Shown piece after piece: positions 21,078 through 30,839 of a stretch of 64,000 nt of DNA (the stretch's first letter is position 1; the number at the start of each line of letters is the position of its first letter). The position numbers and the translations under genes were made by a program. The notes beneath the pieces were generated by a model, which worked only from the letters and a program-made list of their open reading frames with translations, was not told the DNA's origin and ran no database searches. The DNA comes from Strigamia acuminata. Taxonomy: Eukaryota; Arthropoda; Chilopoda; Geophilomorpha; Linotaeniidae. The DNA lies in assembly GCA_949358305.1 (NCBI GenBank), contig OX442322.1:4464001-4528000 (forward strand), read 5' to 3'.

Positions 21078-22517
21078 ATGAAAGCTCCAGCTCGTTCAGC
21101 GGAACGTGCTTACATGAGGGCCCAACCGATACCGACGGCGCCCGCCTCGATGTACGCCCTGACGCCGCTGCAACTCGCAACGCTTAATTGGCTGAGCGTC
21201 CATCCGGACGGACTTCCGCTCGACTTTAATGCGATGATGCAGGCCCCATCCACTTCTGCGCAGCCAACCGTTTATGAGTCGGCGCAATTGGCCCCGTTGG
21301 CCCAGGTAGCATATCCGCCTGTAAACGTTATTAACGTCCCGTTGGCCCCGCATTCGCCAGAATTTCGGCCGCCAACTGCAAGCGTGGCGCCCACCGTCGC
21401 CAACACGTCGAATGCGGCTGCACCGACTGTGACGGGACAATCAGCGTCTGCTACGCATCTTCCTGCTGGTGCTGAGTCTTCTGCGTCAGAATACGGATGG
21501 AATGAGCCGCCGCCGGGCGCTCTGCGTTATTCGGAGCCTGTTTCTCGCAACCGCGAGTACCGAGCGGCCAACAAGGCCAGAAAGAAGGACGAGAAGGCCC
21601 GCCTGCGCAAGGAGCAGTGCGAACGAGACATGGCAGCCGGAATACCTCACGATAACATCGTGACGGACCAGGCAACAGAGACGATCTGCCCATTTTGCGT
21701 CGGCTGTGGGTGGTGCTGCGGTGCATCCGCAGGCTCTTCTCTAATGCGTTGTCCAAACTGCCGTGGAAGGAAAACGCGACCGCGTTCGGAGCCGTGGCGC
21801 AAGGAGGTTCAGCCCCACGTGGTGAAAGGCATTAAGCCTAACGAGAAGCGATGTTGGGCTCACTGCCCAAAGTGCCGACTTTTCTTGAATAGTCGCGGCG
21901 AAGCGGTTTACATCGACCCGCGCTTCCTCACCTGGGCCCGCGCTGAAGCCAACGCCGGTGTAAGAGTCGAACTCCTTCGACAGTCGCCGCCGCCATCTGA
22001 GGACTCCGAAGTTTCTACTGAAACTGTCCAAGCCGTCGAGAGCGCCGGAAGCGAGGTGCAGGAAGAATTCGTTCGACCAAGAGCGATGTCGCGTGGACGA
22101 GGCTGTCTGACGCTCGACCGAGCGAGAGAAATTGCCAAGGTTCAACGAACCAACATCTTGGCACGAGGGCGAGCTCGTAAGCTTCAACAGGCTGTTGAAA
22201 CGTCGTCTAAACCCGTGGAGGATCCTCCAGCGGCCGTAACCGACGTGTCTAGTGCCCCTCCAGCGTCTAAGTCTGAGACTTCGGACGACGCACAGTTCGA
22301 GGACGCCGAGGAGTTGCTCTCCGTCGTCGATTTCGTGGCCGAGTTGCTCGAGGATCTGCCGTTCCCACCTCCGAGCCCAGAAGAGATTGAAGCTCCGGAA
22401 GAAGCTGTGTTTTCCGCCGTCTCGACAGAGGCGACTGAAGAATCGGATTTTCTGACTTCTGCTGAAGTCGAGAAAAAGGAAGAGAAAGATTCGACTGACG
22501 TCGAAAAGAAGGATTAA
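21078..22517 (+). CDS. Gypsy-A extra 3' ORF: cysteine-cluster protein of unknown function
   Basis: 479 codons from the first in-frame ATG (21078); the frame is open from at least 21036. I do not recognise the family. The N-terminal third is Ala/Pro-rich. A basic charged stretch follows (KARKKDEKARLRKEQCERD), then a dense cysteine cluster in the order CPFCVGCGWCCG, CPNCRGRK and, about 40 residues later, CWAHCPKC, suggesting two or more bound zincs and loosely resembling DnaJ-type CxxCxG repeats. The C-terminal third is Ser/Glu-rich and strongly acidic. There is no signal peptide, transmembrane segment or furin-like site, so it is not a typical env although it occupies the env position. To the eye the sequence is clearly more GC-rich than gag and pol. 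A splice-acceptor-like site ends at 21028. An RNA-binding or regulatory role is only a guess. Confidence 0.75.
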   Translation: MKAPARSAERAYMRAQPIPTAPASMYALTPLQLATLNWLSVHPDGLPLDFNAMMQAPSTSAQPTVYESAQLAPLAQVAYPPVNVINVPLAPHSPEFRPPTASVAPTVANTSNAAAPTVTGQSASATHLPAGAESSASEYGWNEPPPGALRYSEPVSRNREYRAANKARKKDEKARLRKEQCERDMAAGIPHDNIVTDQATETICPFCVGCGWCCGASAGSSLMRCPNCRGRKTRPRSEPWRKEVQPHVVKGIKPNEKRCWAHCPKCRLFLNSRGEAVYIDPRFLTWARAEANAGVRVELLRQSPPPSEDSEVSTETVQAVESAGSEVQEEFVRPRAMSRGRGCLTLDRAREIAKVQRTNILARGRARKLQQAVETSSKPVEDPPAAVTDVSSAPPASKSETSDDAQFEDAEELLSVVDFVAELLEDLPFPPPSPEEIEAPEEAVFSAVSTEATEESDFLTSAEVEKKEEKDSTDVEKKD

Positions 22518-23201
22518 AAGGGACAAAATTAACGTTCGTTATTTTTCCGAGTGGAGATTTTTATGACTAAAAATACTCCAAGTGTTTTGTTGTGTTTTTT
22601 GCAATTACGAAATATTCTCATGAGTGTTGTGTTTGTTTGGTTTCAAGATTTTGAACTAATCATTAAAATACTCGAACGAGTATAGTTTAATTTTAAAATT
22701 GGATTCAATTTAATTTTTCGTTTTCGAATTCAATTTGAGCATTTATGGAACTAATCATATTAATATATGTTTGTTTGATTTATTTGCGAATTTCATAATT
22801 ATTTGTGGAAATTGTGTTTGTTTTGCTTTGTTCAAAGTGTTGAAGAATTTCAAGTTGAAATTCAATAATTTTTATGACAATCGTAATAAAAATTAGTAGT
22901 TTAGATTTTCAATAAATAAAGTTGCATAAGTTTATTTGACGGAGAAACAAAATTTCTATCGAAATTTGTATTTTCTCGAACATGTATCCATGTTCGGACG
23001 AGTTCATTTCCGTCGCTTAGCAACCGGGAGTTGCGCAGTGCAGAGAAGCCGATTAGTCTAATCGGGTGACGAAGTTTCTGAAAGAAATAACATGATTAAG
23101 TTAATAAAAAACTTACCAAGTGGATTAATTCGATAGAATTAGGTGAACATTCTTATCCATTAAGAATGACAATCGAGAGTTAGTAAACTCTATGCTTGTC
23201 A
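22518..23201 (+). other. Gypsy-A 3' untranslated region
   Basis: AT-rich, no coding potential. Lies between the stop of the 3' gene and the polypurine tract. Confidence 0.7.
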
Positions 23202-23211
23202 CCAGGGGATG
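23202..23211 (+). promoter_or_regulatory. Polypurine tract of Gypsy-A
   Basis: CCAGGGGATG immediately precedes the 3' LTR and is the expected primer for plus-strand DNA synthesis. Similar CCGGGGGAC tracts occur just after gag (15784-15792) and just after pol (20051-20059). Confidence 0.75.
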
Positions 23212-24959
23212 TGTGATGATTACAAATCGATAGTTATCAATGTTCACCATAGATGGCGCTGTTTAACCAACGCGCGTATTTCAAACTCGGTTAAAACTAA
23301 AAAGTGTGATAAATAATTATTTAAACACGGTGAATAAAATATAACTATTTTATTCAATATGAATTAAGTATTAATTACTTGATGGTGTTGATTCTATCGA
23401 ATCAATATCCACATTACTTACCTGTCAAAAGGAACCAATCGGACCTTTCCGGACCCCAACTGGGCCCATCTGGACATAGTCATATATTAGGTCCGGACTA
23501 GTGACCCACGAATCCACCGATTCGTACGCTGATTGGCTGTCGCCAATCTAGTAGTTCTACAGAACTATATAAGCTTCAGTTTTTCTCACTTCCAGTGCCT
23601 GGCTTGATAACTGAACTTGTATATTGTCTGTAGTTGAATTGTTATCGTTTGATTTCATTATTCTCTATCGACACATCAGGCCACCTCAGCTCTCCACAGT
23701 TAGTATTCATTACTATTTTGTTATTGCTGTTGTAGGGCTATTTCGGGAAGGCTAACTCCGGTAATAGACATGCATCCGCATGAAATGGCCCCGTAACGTT
23801 AGCCAGCTGTTCTACGGGACAGTAGGACTTCGTAAGGTGGCTTAATATAACGGTCGTATACAGTACGACCTTGCTAAATGAAAGTAGGTCCCTCAGCTAA
23901 CTGGCCACAGTCCGCTGCAGGATGGTTGTTGTAAACAGCCCACGCAGGTTCCCGTCTTTCTACGATTGGTCCTTCCGCTCGTTAAAAGTCGGTAAAGGCC
24001 TAATGCACAGGTAACACGCCGGGTTGGTAGCCCGTGAGTAATATCTTCAGATGTTGCGATAAATAACTACCTGGATAATGGTAATCCAACAGCAGTGGCC
24101 AAATAATATTTTACCCGGTGCTCGATCATTGGATCCCGCCATCGTAAGGCATGCTGGCGGATGGAGGAGTCAAATCCTCCCGCGATGGTTCTCTCGACCG
24201 TCGTGACGGTCCCCGCCCCATCGTACCCTCCGGGTTAGTAACCCGTGAACAGGAGTTGAACAACACTGTGTTAAATAAATTACTCGGGCATTGGTAATCC
24301 TGTATTGGCAATATCTTTTTATACCGGTAAGTCCATAGAAATGTTTACCTGGTGGTTGGTACCACCGATAGCGAGTTAAAGCACACAATTAAATACTCGG
24401 CGCCTGATCACAAGATCTTGTCGTCGTAAGGCATGCTGGCGGATGGAGTCTCAACAACTCCCGCGACGTTCTTTCAATTGTCGTGACGGTCCCCGCCCAA
24501 TTAATATTTATACAACAATTCATTTGTCGTATTCCACTAATTACTTTACTTTTATTCATTTGGAACATGGAATATTCTGCTGAATATTCCTACTTATGCG
24601 AAGGACTCTTCGCGTTATTAGATACTCGATGCTGCGGACCAAATACGTCTCCGTAGCGATATTTGTGACGATGCCGCAAGTCAGCCGTATCCCTCTGGCT
24701 TCGCCCGGATCCTCAACCAGTTGATGCCGCCCGTTTACACGCGTCAAGAACCCATCTTTTGTTGTTAGTATTTAATAATAAATATGTTAGGTCACACTAA
24801 AACTGTAAGTTATTCCTACTTGATTACATATTCATGTTTGTGAAGGTTTCCGTAGCTTATCTCGGTTAGGTTGTTGCTAAACTTAGCAACGTCTTGTATA
24901 AACCGAATTATCTATCTCAAAAAGGACTAATAAATTAGCCCAAAAGTAGAATCGTCACA
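23212..24959 (+). repeat. 3' LTR of Gypsy-A
   Basis: 1748 bp, about five substitutions from the 5' LTR (for example GGGCTC/GGGCCC, CTAATTCC/CTAACTCC, CGTACGG/CGTAAGG). It ends in TCACA and is followed by AACT, the right target-site duplication. Confidence 0.97.
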
Positions 24960-27917
24960 AACTTTGCACAAAATACAGTAGAACAAAAATTGCAGTTTAA
25001 CACAATTTGTTGATAAATTGTGTTAATTTCATATTAAACACAATTTGATGATGAATTTTGCACAAATTCAAACAAAAATCGTATATTAAATCATTTTTTT
25101 GAATATTTTTAGAAAATCAACATAAACTAGCTTTAAAACTATTTGTTTCCAATTATTCTGATTTCCAATGCCAACGTTCGAAACTGGGATCAGAACCAGT
25201 CACAATCACCGCATGGTAACTGTAACCGGTTCTGATCCAAGCTTCGTCCAAGACACATTTATTCGCAATTCGTGCAAATGTTCATTGACGATTGTAAACT
25301 GCAAATTGAGTTCCTGTTCGAGTACATACATCCAAGCGCAAATCCAACTTATTAAACACAGCTTCGCCGTCCGACAGTGAAAGCAAGCCAAATAATAACA
25401 AAATAAACATTAAAATTTTCTTGATCAATAATTTTTCTATACTCACTTGCGAGTCCTTTGGAGCCACGTTTTTCACATATTTATCGACACACTCAACACT
25501 AAAAGCGTCAATATTGATTCAACTGTTACCATTCTCGCGTAAAGGCATGAAGTTTCATTACTTGTGGTTCAATAAGTGGGGGTTGGATCTGTGGGAAAAA
25601 ACAAAATTGATGTTTTAATATTCATTTCCCGTGTTTTACATGCAAAAAGTTGAAATTGAAAGAGGTGAGTCAGCTGATCTTACGTGTGCTAGATTTTCCG
25701 TTTTTTAAGTCGAAATGGGGAATGATTTGTTCAGATCTAATCGCGCTCGATTATGCGTGGTTGGAATCGAAATCGGGCACGATTCGATCTGAACAAATCG
25801 TACCCAATTTAGATTTAAAACAAGCAAAATCAAGCCCGATTCTGTGCGCAATTTTCCGCTTTCTGGTTATTCTGGCTTATTGGTTATTATTACAAGTCGC
25901 TTTTTCCATTACTAAATAGTAATCAAACTATTTTTTCCAATCGTAATAATTCTGGGACGAGATGCGTAATGCGTAAACCCGGTTTCATGTACGTTTTCTG
26001 TAAAAATCAAGAAATTCAAGAAAAATAAATTTAATAAAATAATAAAAATTCAAATACATACATACAGTAGTTCGTAATTCCAGATTGCTAATCATGGCCA
26101 GACCGCTTGGTTTTTTAACACCACGTGCTAGTGACCGTAAAATATTAGGCCTAACTGCAATGCTATCGAATCTAAATCGCCCCACTATTTAAAATAAATA
26201 AATTTAGAATTTTACATTTACTGATTAGCACAAAATTCAATTATTTAAATAATTCAAACCTGCGTGCACTGTCCCAGGACAACCGAAAATCTGGGTACCG
26301 TAAGCGGTACCGTAAGCTGCATCGTAAGAAGCACGTGCATCGTGACTTTCTTCCACTATTTATTTGAAAAACGCACTGTTTTTCGGCGCTTATATTCTGA
26401 TTTTATTTATATTCACATGAGGAATAAAGTTATTCTGCTCTGCATGTAAAATAAAAACAAAAACTAAAAATAATCAAGCGCACCGATACACTTCTGTTTC
26501 AAGACAATTGTCAATGGCGATGCTGTTTTTACTTACCGCTGGGTGTCGCTCCACGCGCATGCGCGTAGCGCAAATGTAGGGCAAAAGTCACAACAACAAC
26601 ACCACAGAAACAGGACTAAAATTCTAATTTTGTTGTTATTTTGTCTCTCTCTTTGGTATTTTCCGTCTGAGTGATGCAGTTTGGGTCGTTTCAACATTTT
26701 CCGTCTAACTAATTATCGGTATTCGATTTTAATTGAACCGGAATTAGCGATTTCACCGTGTCGCCATCTATTGACAAAATAAAAAGCTCCAAAACAAGCT
26801 CTAAATTCAAATTTAGCCCAATGCTAACTTCTAAAAATAAAACGTTTTTATCTTCTTCGGGGTGAACAGGCACAAGGATTTTGTTTATGACGTGTGCAAT
26901 GTGGGAATAAATCATTTACAATTTTTAACTCAGAGCTCAAAATGAAAAATTTTCAAAAAACAAAAAATTTAACAAACAGAAATGCCACTTCAAAATATTT
27001 TTTAAAAATAATTCGTTCAATTACAAAATCACAAAAAAAAGATTTTCCATAATTTCACGGTTCATTTCGAGGCCTGCTTTTAACAAAGATTTTTGCTTCA
27101 ACAATGGGTAAACGCTATTTCTTCGTAGAAAGTTTTACTATTTCAACAACAATTCAGTAAAAAATGGCGGTTTAAATTGTGTATGTAATCAGCCTATAGT
27201 TTTAAATGGGTAGTAATAATATTACGATGGCCAATTTCATCAAAAGAATCCCATTGAATGAGATTGAATCAAAACCACAGGTCGAAATTGGAGAGAATCC
27301 CAATGAAATACAACACAAATTATTTTTAACCGTATAAATTGAAGAAACGACTCTAAAATCGAGACGGTTGGGTGTTTGTCGCAGCCGATACGTCAATCAA
27401 AATCGTCAATATCGTAATCAAGTTCGTTGTCGTGCAAGATATTCCCATCCTGGACAAAATTTCGAATAGCAAATTACGTGAATTAATTATGGTCGCTGTC
27501 AAAATGCAATTAAAAGCTTTATTCAGCACATATTGGAACATGTATTGCTACCAGTGTTGTTTCCCGATAACTCTGGATAACTTTTTAAATGTTTGGGAGA
27601 AAGCGGAAATGTACAATCAAGATGAAACGATCAAATTCAAATCTTTGTTCTTATGAACGTGAACCAGATATAGGAGACGCACATGCATTCGAACATTAGA
27701 GAGTCTTGTTTTAAAGGTGTAACCCAATAAATTGGCGGAATTTGTTATACTTTTACTGAATTTGGAAATGAAGACACGTAAACGACGAGAAAACAACTCG
27801 ACTTGGGACCAAACGTATCTTTTGAATGAGGACGAAACACCAATTGACTATTTTCAGACAGTTTCGAGCACAGGACACGTGTTTTATTGCAGTTTATTCG
27901 GTTAGGAGAAGGTTTAC
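24960..27917. other. Apparently single-copy flanking DNA
   Basis: Three kilobases without a convincing gene or recognisable mobile element. It is AT-rich. On the minus strand about 25206-25530 has an exon-like look: an open segment (residues INIDAFSVECVDKYVKNV) ending at a CAA|GTGAGT donor at about 25443, then a hydrophobic segment MFILLLFGLLSLSDGEA. The frame then closes with TGA. On the plus strand 27372-27656 is open for 94 codons with no recognised similarity. Neither is strong enough to call as a gene. A long hairpin lies at 25724-25799. Confidence 0.4.
25724..25799. other. Long hairpin, pre-miRNA-like
   Basis: Left arm 25724-25752 pairs with right arm 25771-25799 over 29 positions, with two mismatches and one G-T wobble in RNA terms, around an 18-nt loop. 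The outer 14 pairs (GATTTGTTCAGATC with GATCTGAACAAATC) are perfect. Size and shape match an animal miRNA precursor, but a decayed inverted-repeat element would look the same. Confidence 0.55.
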
Positions 27918-27921
27918 CGCT

Positions 27922-29821
27922 TGTGACGGTGACGACCACAACTCCTATCGCATGATAGTACCGGGTATAAGTCGCGTGAATTAGTGAATAGTAACGAGAT
28001 AAATAAATACAACAGAGTTATCAAAACAAGACATTTATTGTTATCAAACAATATAAACAAATCTAAAGTTATACAAATGACTAATGCCGACATTTGGCAA
28101 GTTAAATACAAGTTAAACTATACATGAAATTGGCTGTAAAACAGCCCTGAAATAATATGATTACGGTTATTGGTGATCCGGGGTTCGGGAACGGCAAAAC
28201 GCCCGCTCGACCGAGTTATAGATGTCGTCTGCGATAGCCGGGCTGGCTGTGTCCTCGCGGCTTCCGTTGGCGCTTCGTAATCGTGGAACTGCTTCGTTCG
28301 CGTTCCAGGTCCGTATCGTGTAATGGTCCGTGTAATGCTTCTTGGTTCGATCCGAGAGGTGCGGTTGACTCATGTGCACCGCCACAACTAGGGTTGGAAA
28401 TTGGTAATGAATAAATGAAGTCATTTATTCGCCAAGGTTCCGCTTGCGAATTATATTTAATTCGCGATGTTGTGAGTTTAATAAATTAACTCAATAAATT
28501 GTATTCAATTTATTGTTACGAATTTGATTCGTCATACAGTGAAATAAGTCTCGTGACTTACTTCGGTTGTTAACTTGTTGCCAAGTTTAAACAATTAAGG
28601 CGTATTTATCAACTACAAAATATAATAAAGGTTAAACATCGCAACACACAATTGCCGTCAAAGTTCGCCTTGCCGAGCAGAACAGTATCGCGCGTGCCCT
28701 AAATAACAGTGCGGTGAGAGACGGCACTGGTATTCAGGGGGATATAGCCCGCAGTTCTGCACAACAGAATTAATCACCCGAGATACTACTCATAAGTAGA
28801 CTGCTTTGGCACCATCACCGAAGAGATATAACTTTCCCAAACACATAGTGCTACTGGCGGTAACTGCATGTTTTGCATGCAGACTGCTTTGGCACCATCA
28901 AGTGATGGAGTCAATCTCTTTCAGTAACAGTGCTACTAACGGTTACTAAATACTTTGGTATCACACGTGATTCTATTGTCCGACCACGAGGATACTTATG
29001 CGGGAGGCTTTCCCCTCGGCAAGACCGTTTGACGGAAACATTAACAGTCCGAACTTCGCCTTCAGTTGACGGGGGTTGCATGGCTCAGCAGAGCCATGCT
29101 ATGCATGGACCGGTAGGCCCATGCCCTGAGTAAGAAACAGTTATTTGACATGCGGAACATACCAAATAACCAGAAATCAAGAACTACTTAACTTCCTGTT
29201 GTCAGGGAGTTTTATACTCGGTGGGATTAAGTTCCACCAATCTCGTATCGCAGGAAGTGGATACGGAGATGCAAACTTGGATTATGCTAATCCTTGACAT
29301 GAAACAGGAAATGGATACCGGGGACCGGAAGTGGATACCCAGGACACATTCCCAAGTCACACATTAATCCTTTAATCCGCAAGGTCACATTTCCAAGAAT
29401 GTGACCAATTCTTCTTCCAAACATTCAATGCAATAATATATCTTTATATTATTGTCCAATTAAATAATCTACGTGAATATATTAACTACTTATTTAATAT
29501 ATATATCTTGTTATTCATTTAATTCCGTATTTCGAATTTACCGCTGATCTGCGATAGCGCCATCTAGTGGCGACATTGCGCATTGACAAATGCGGTTTTA
29601 GCAGACGATTCTCTGTAATTTCGGCCGTGATATTTCGATATCATGAAGATTGAATTGTTTATTCTTATCAAACGAACATATTTGTAATTAAAACACCATA
29701 AATAACTTTATTTAGGAATTACATTGGTTCTACAACAAATACAGTAGAATTACCGTCAAAATGGCGCAACAGCGCCTTCTGGTGGAAAATCAGGCATTTA
29801 TAGCCCTATTAATTTGTCACA
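27922..29821 (-). repeat. 3' LTR of Gypsy-C1
   Basis: 1900 bp, on the minus strand TGTGACAAATTAATAGGG ... CCGTCACA. A TATAAA (29802-29797) sits only about 20 bp inside its 5' edge and an AATAAA (29712-29707) about 110 bp inside, so U3 may be very short. It carries a perfect match to the 14-nt CTCF core consensus at 29557-29570 (minus). A roughly 85-bp module beginning GACTGCTTTGGCACCATCA is duplicated near 28798-28960. Confidence 0.95.
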
Positions 29822-29837
29822 AATCCCCCTTAAATAA
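29822..29837 (-). promoter_or_regulatory. Polypurine tract of Gypsy-C1
   Basis: On the minus strand TTATTTAAGGGGGATT runs directly into the 3' LTR (TGTGAC). Similar purine runs occur at about 30083-30089, 31540-31548 and 31662-31669 on the same strand inside the element. Confidence 0.7.
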
Positions 29838-30437
29838 TTGGAAGTGTTTACACTTTCACTTATTTCTATCCTATTAATGGATATAAATGCTTTTGTCAGG
29901 CTTGATATATCTTGGGAGATGCTGTGACTTCCAATTCTGAATTTAGTTGTTTAACTCAATTAGATTGCCTAAGTTCAGGATTTTTCAATAGCACAAATTC
30001 GATTTTGTTCTACGTAATTTAGTCAAGTTTATTAATAAATAATAAAACTTCCTTCCGATAATATTGACAATTAAGCATCATCACGTCCCCCTTAATTGTC
30101 GTAACTATAGTCAATTCTTTAGAAAAGACATCGTATTTTTTCTTATCATGTTTAGTCAATAAGATTCCTTACAAAATTTTGAGCTCGCGCCATTGCGAAT
30201 TTCCGAGCTCTCTTAGCTCGCTTTAACAATTTTCGGCCCTTTTTCTTGGATAGTTACACGGTGATGTATAGTGTAACTTGTGTCGTATCTCTAACGACTG
30301 CAAACCTGGAGTTGGCATTCGAACACGTCAGTGTGTATGTGCCGATTGCAAACATTGGTTTGTAATCAAAGTTTCTTCACATCCAGCTGTGTTTGGTAAT
30401 TGAAAACGCTTGTTTTCAGTTCTTAATTCCTCTTTTT
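29838..30437 (-). other. Gypsy-C1 3' non-coding interior
   Basis: Sequence between the gag remnant and the polypurine tract. No open frame of note. It contains a second AAGGGGGA run on the minus strand near 30086. Confidence 0.55.
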
Positions 30438-30839
30438 CTATTGAATTAAGTGAATCAAACCTTTCACTTGAAATAATTTGATTCGCCAAGTTTCGACTGG
30501 GGTTTCCACAATCAAGTGACTTTGATTGGGCTTTAGCAGAGAATCCACTGAATTCAACGGAACATTATCTGGATTTATCCACTGATTTTGTTTATCCATA
30601 GTTTTTACATGAAGTATTGCTTCCCTTAGGATCGCAAATCGATTTCGATCTAACTCATACACTTGACAGTAGACTGTCAGATCATCCGGAATTATTTCGG
30701 GTTGATTTTTGAACAGTTGGTAACTTAGATTTAAGTTTGCCTGCTCATTTTCTCCTAAAGGTTGATAACTTAGATTTAAACTATCACCTTCATTATCTCC
30801 TTCTTCAGAGTCAAATATGGTAAACGGTTGTTGAACCAT
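30438..30839 (-). pseudogene. gag: N-terminal Gag remnant of Gypsy-C1
   Basis: 133 codons from the ATG at 30839; the longer extension begins with TTG. The block PEIIPDDLTVYCQVYELDRN aligns with TEMIPDELTQFCTHYELDKT of Gypsy-C3 Gag and more distantly with Gypsy-A Gag. The downstream capsid and zinc-knuckle parts are missing. It could be just a relic, or kept because the 5' part of gag contributes to RNA packaging. Confidence 0.75.

Larger units (their letters stand above)
10679..24959 (+). mobile_element. Gypsy-A: complete 14.3-kb LTR retrotransposon
   Basis: Complete Ty3/Gypsy element: two 1748-bp LTRs with about five differences by eye (roughly 99.7% identity), tRNA-Gln primer site, 1.1-kb leader, gag, pol in the -1 frame, an additional 3' gene, polypurine tract and 3' LTR. 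A 4-bp direct duplication AACT flanks it (10675-10678 and 24960-24963). The near-identical LTRs and clean target duplication point to a recent insertion. The visible defect is one in-frame amber codon in pol (18322-18324). At 14.3 kb it is long for a Gypsy element, because of large LTRs and the extra gene with its surrounding non-coding sequence. Confidence 0.95.

Noticed and set aside
21036-22517. Envelope glycoprotein at the env position of Gypsy-A
   Set aside because: No signal peptide, transmembrane segment or cleavage site in the ORF; position alone is not evidence.
21741-22526. 261-codon minus-strand frame antisense to the Gypsy-A 3' gene
   Set aside because: It mirrors the GC-rich coding strand and shows no domain; the plus frame has the cysteine cluster and context.
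28167-29133. Frames of 85 and 67 codons in the Gypsy-C1 LTR, repeated at 32911-33877
   Set aside because: Identical because the LTRs are identical; no protein features.
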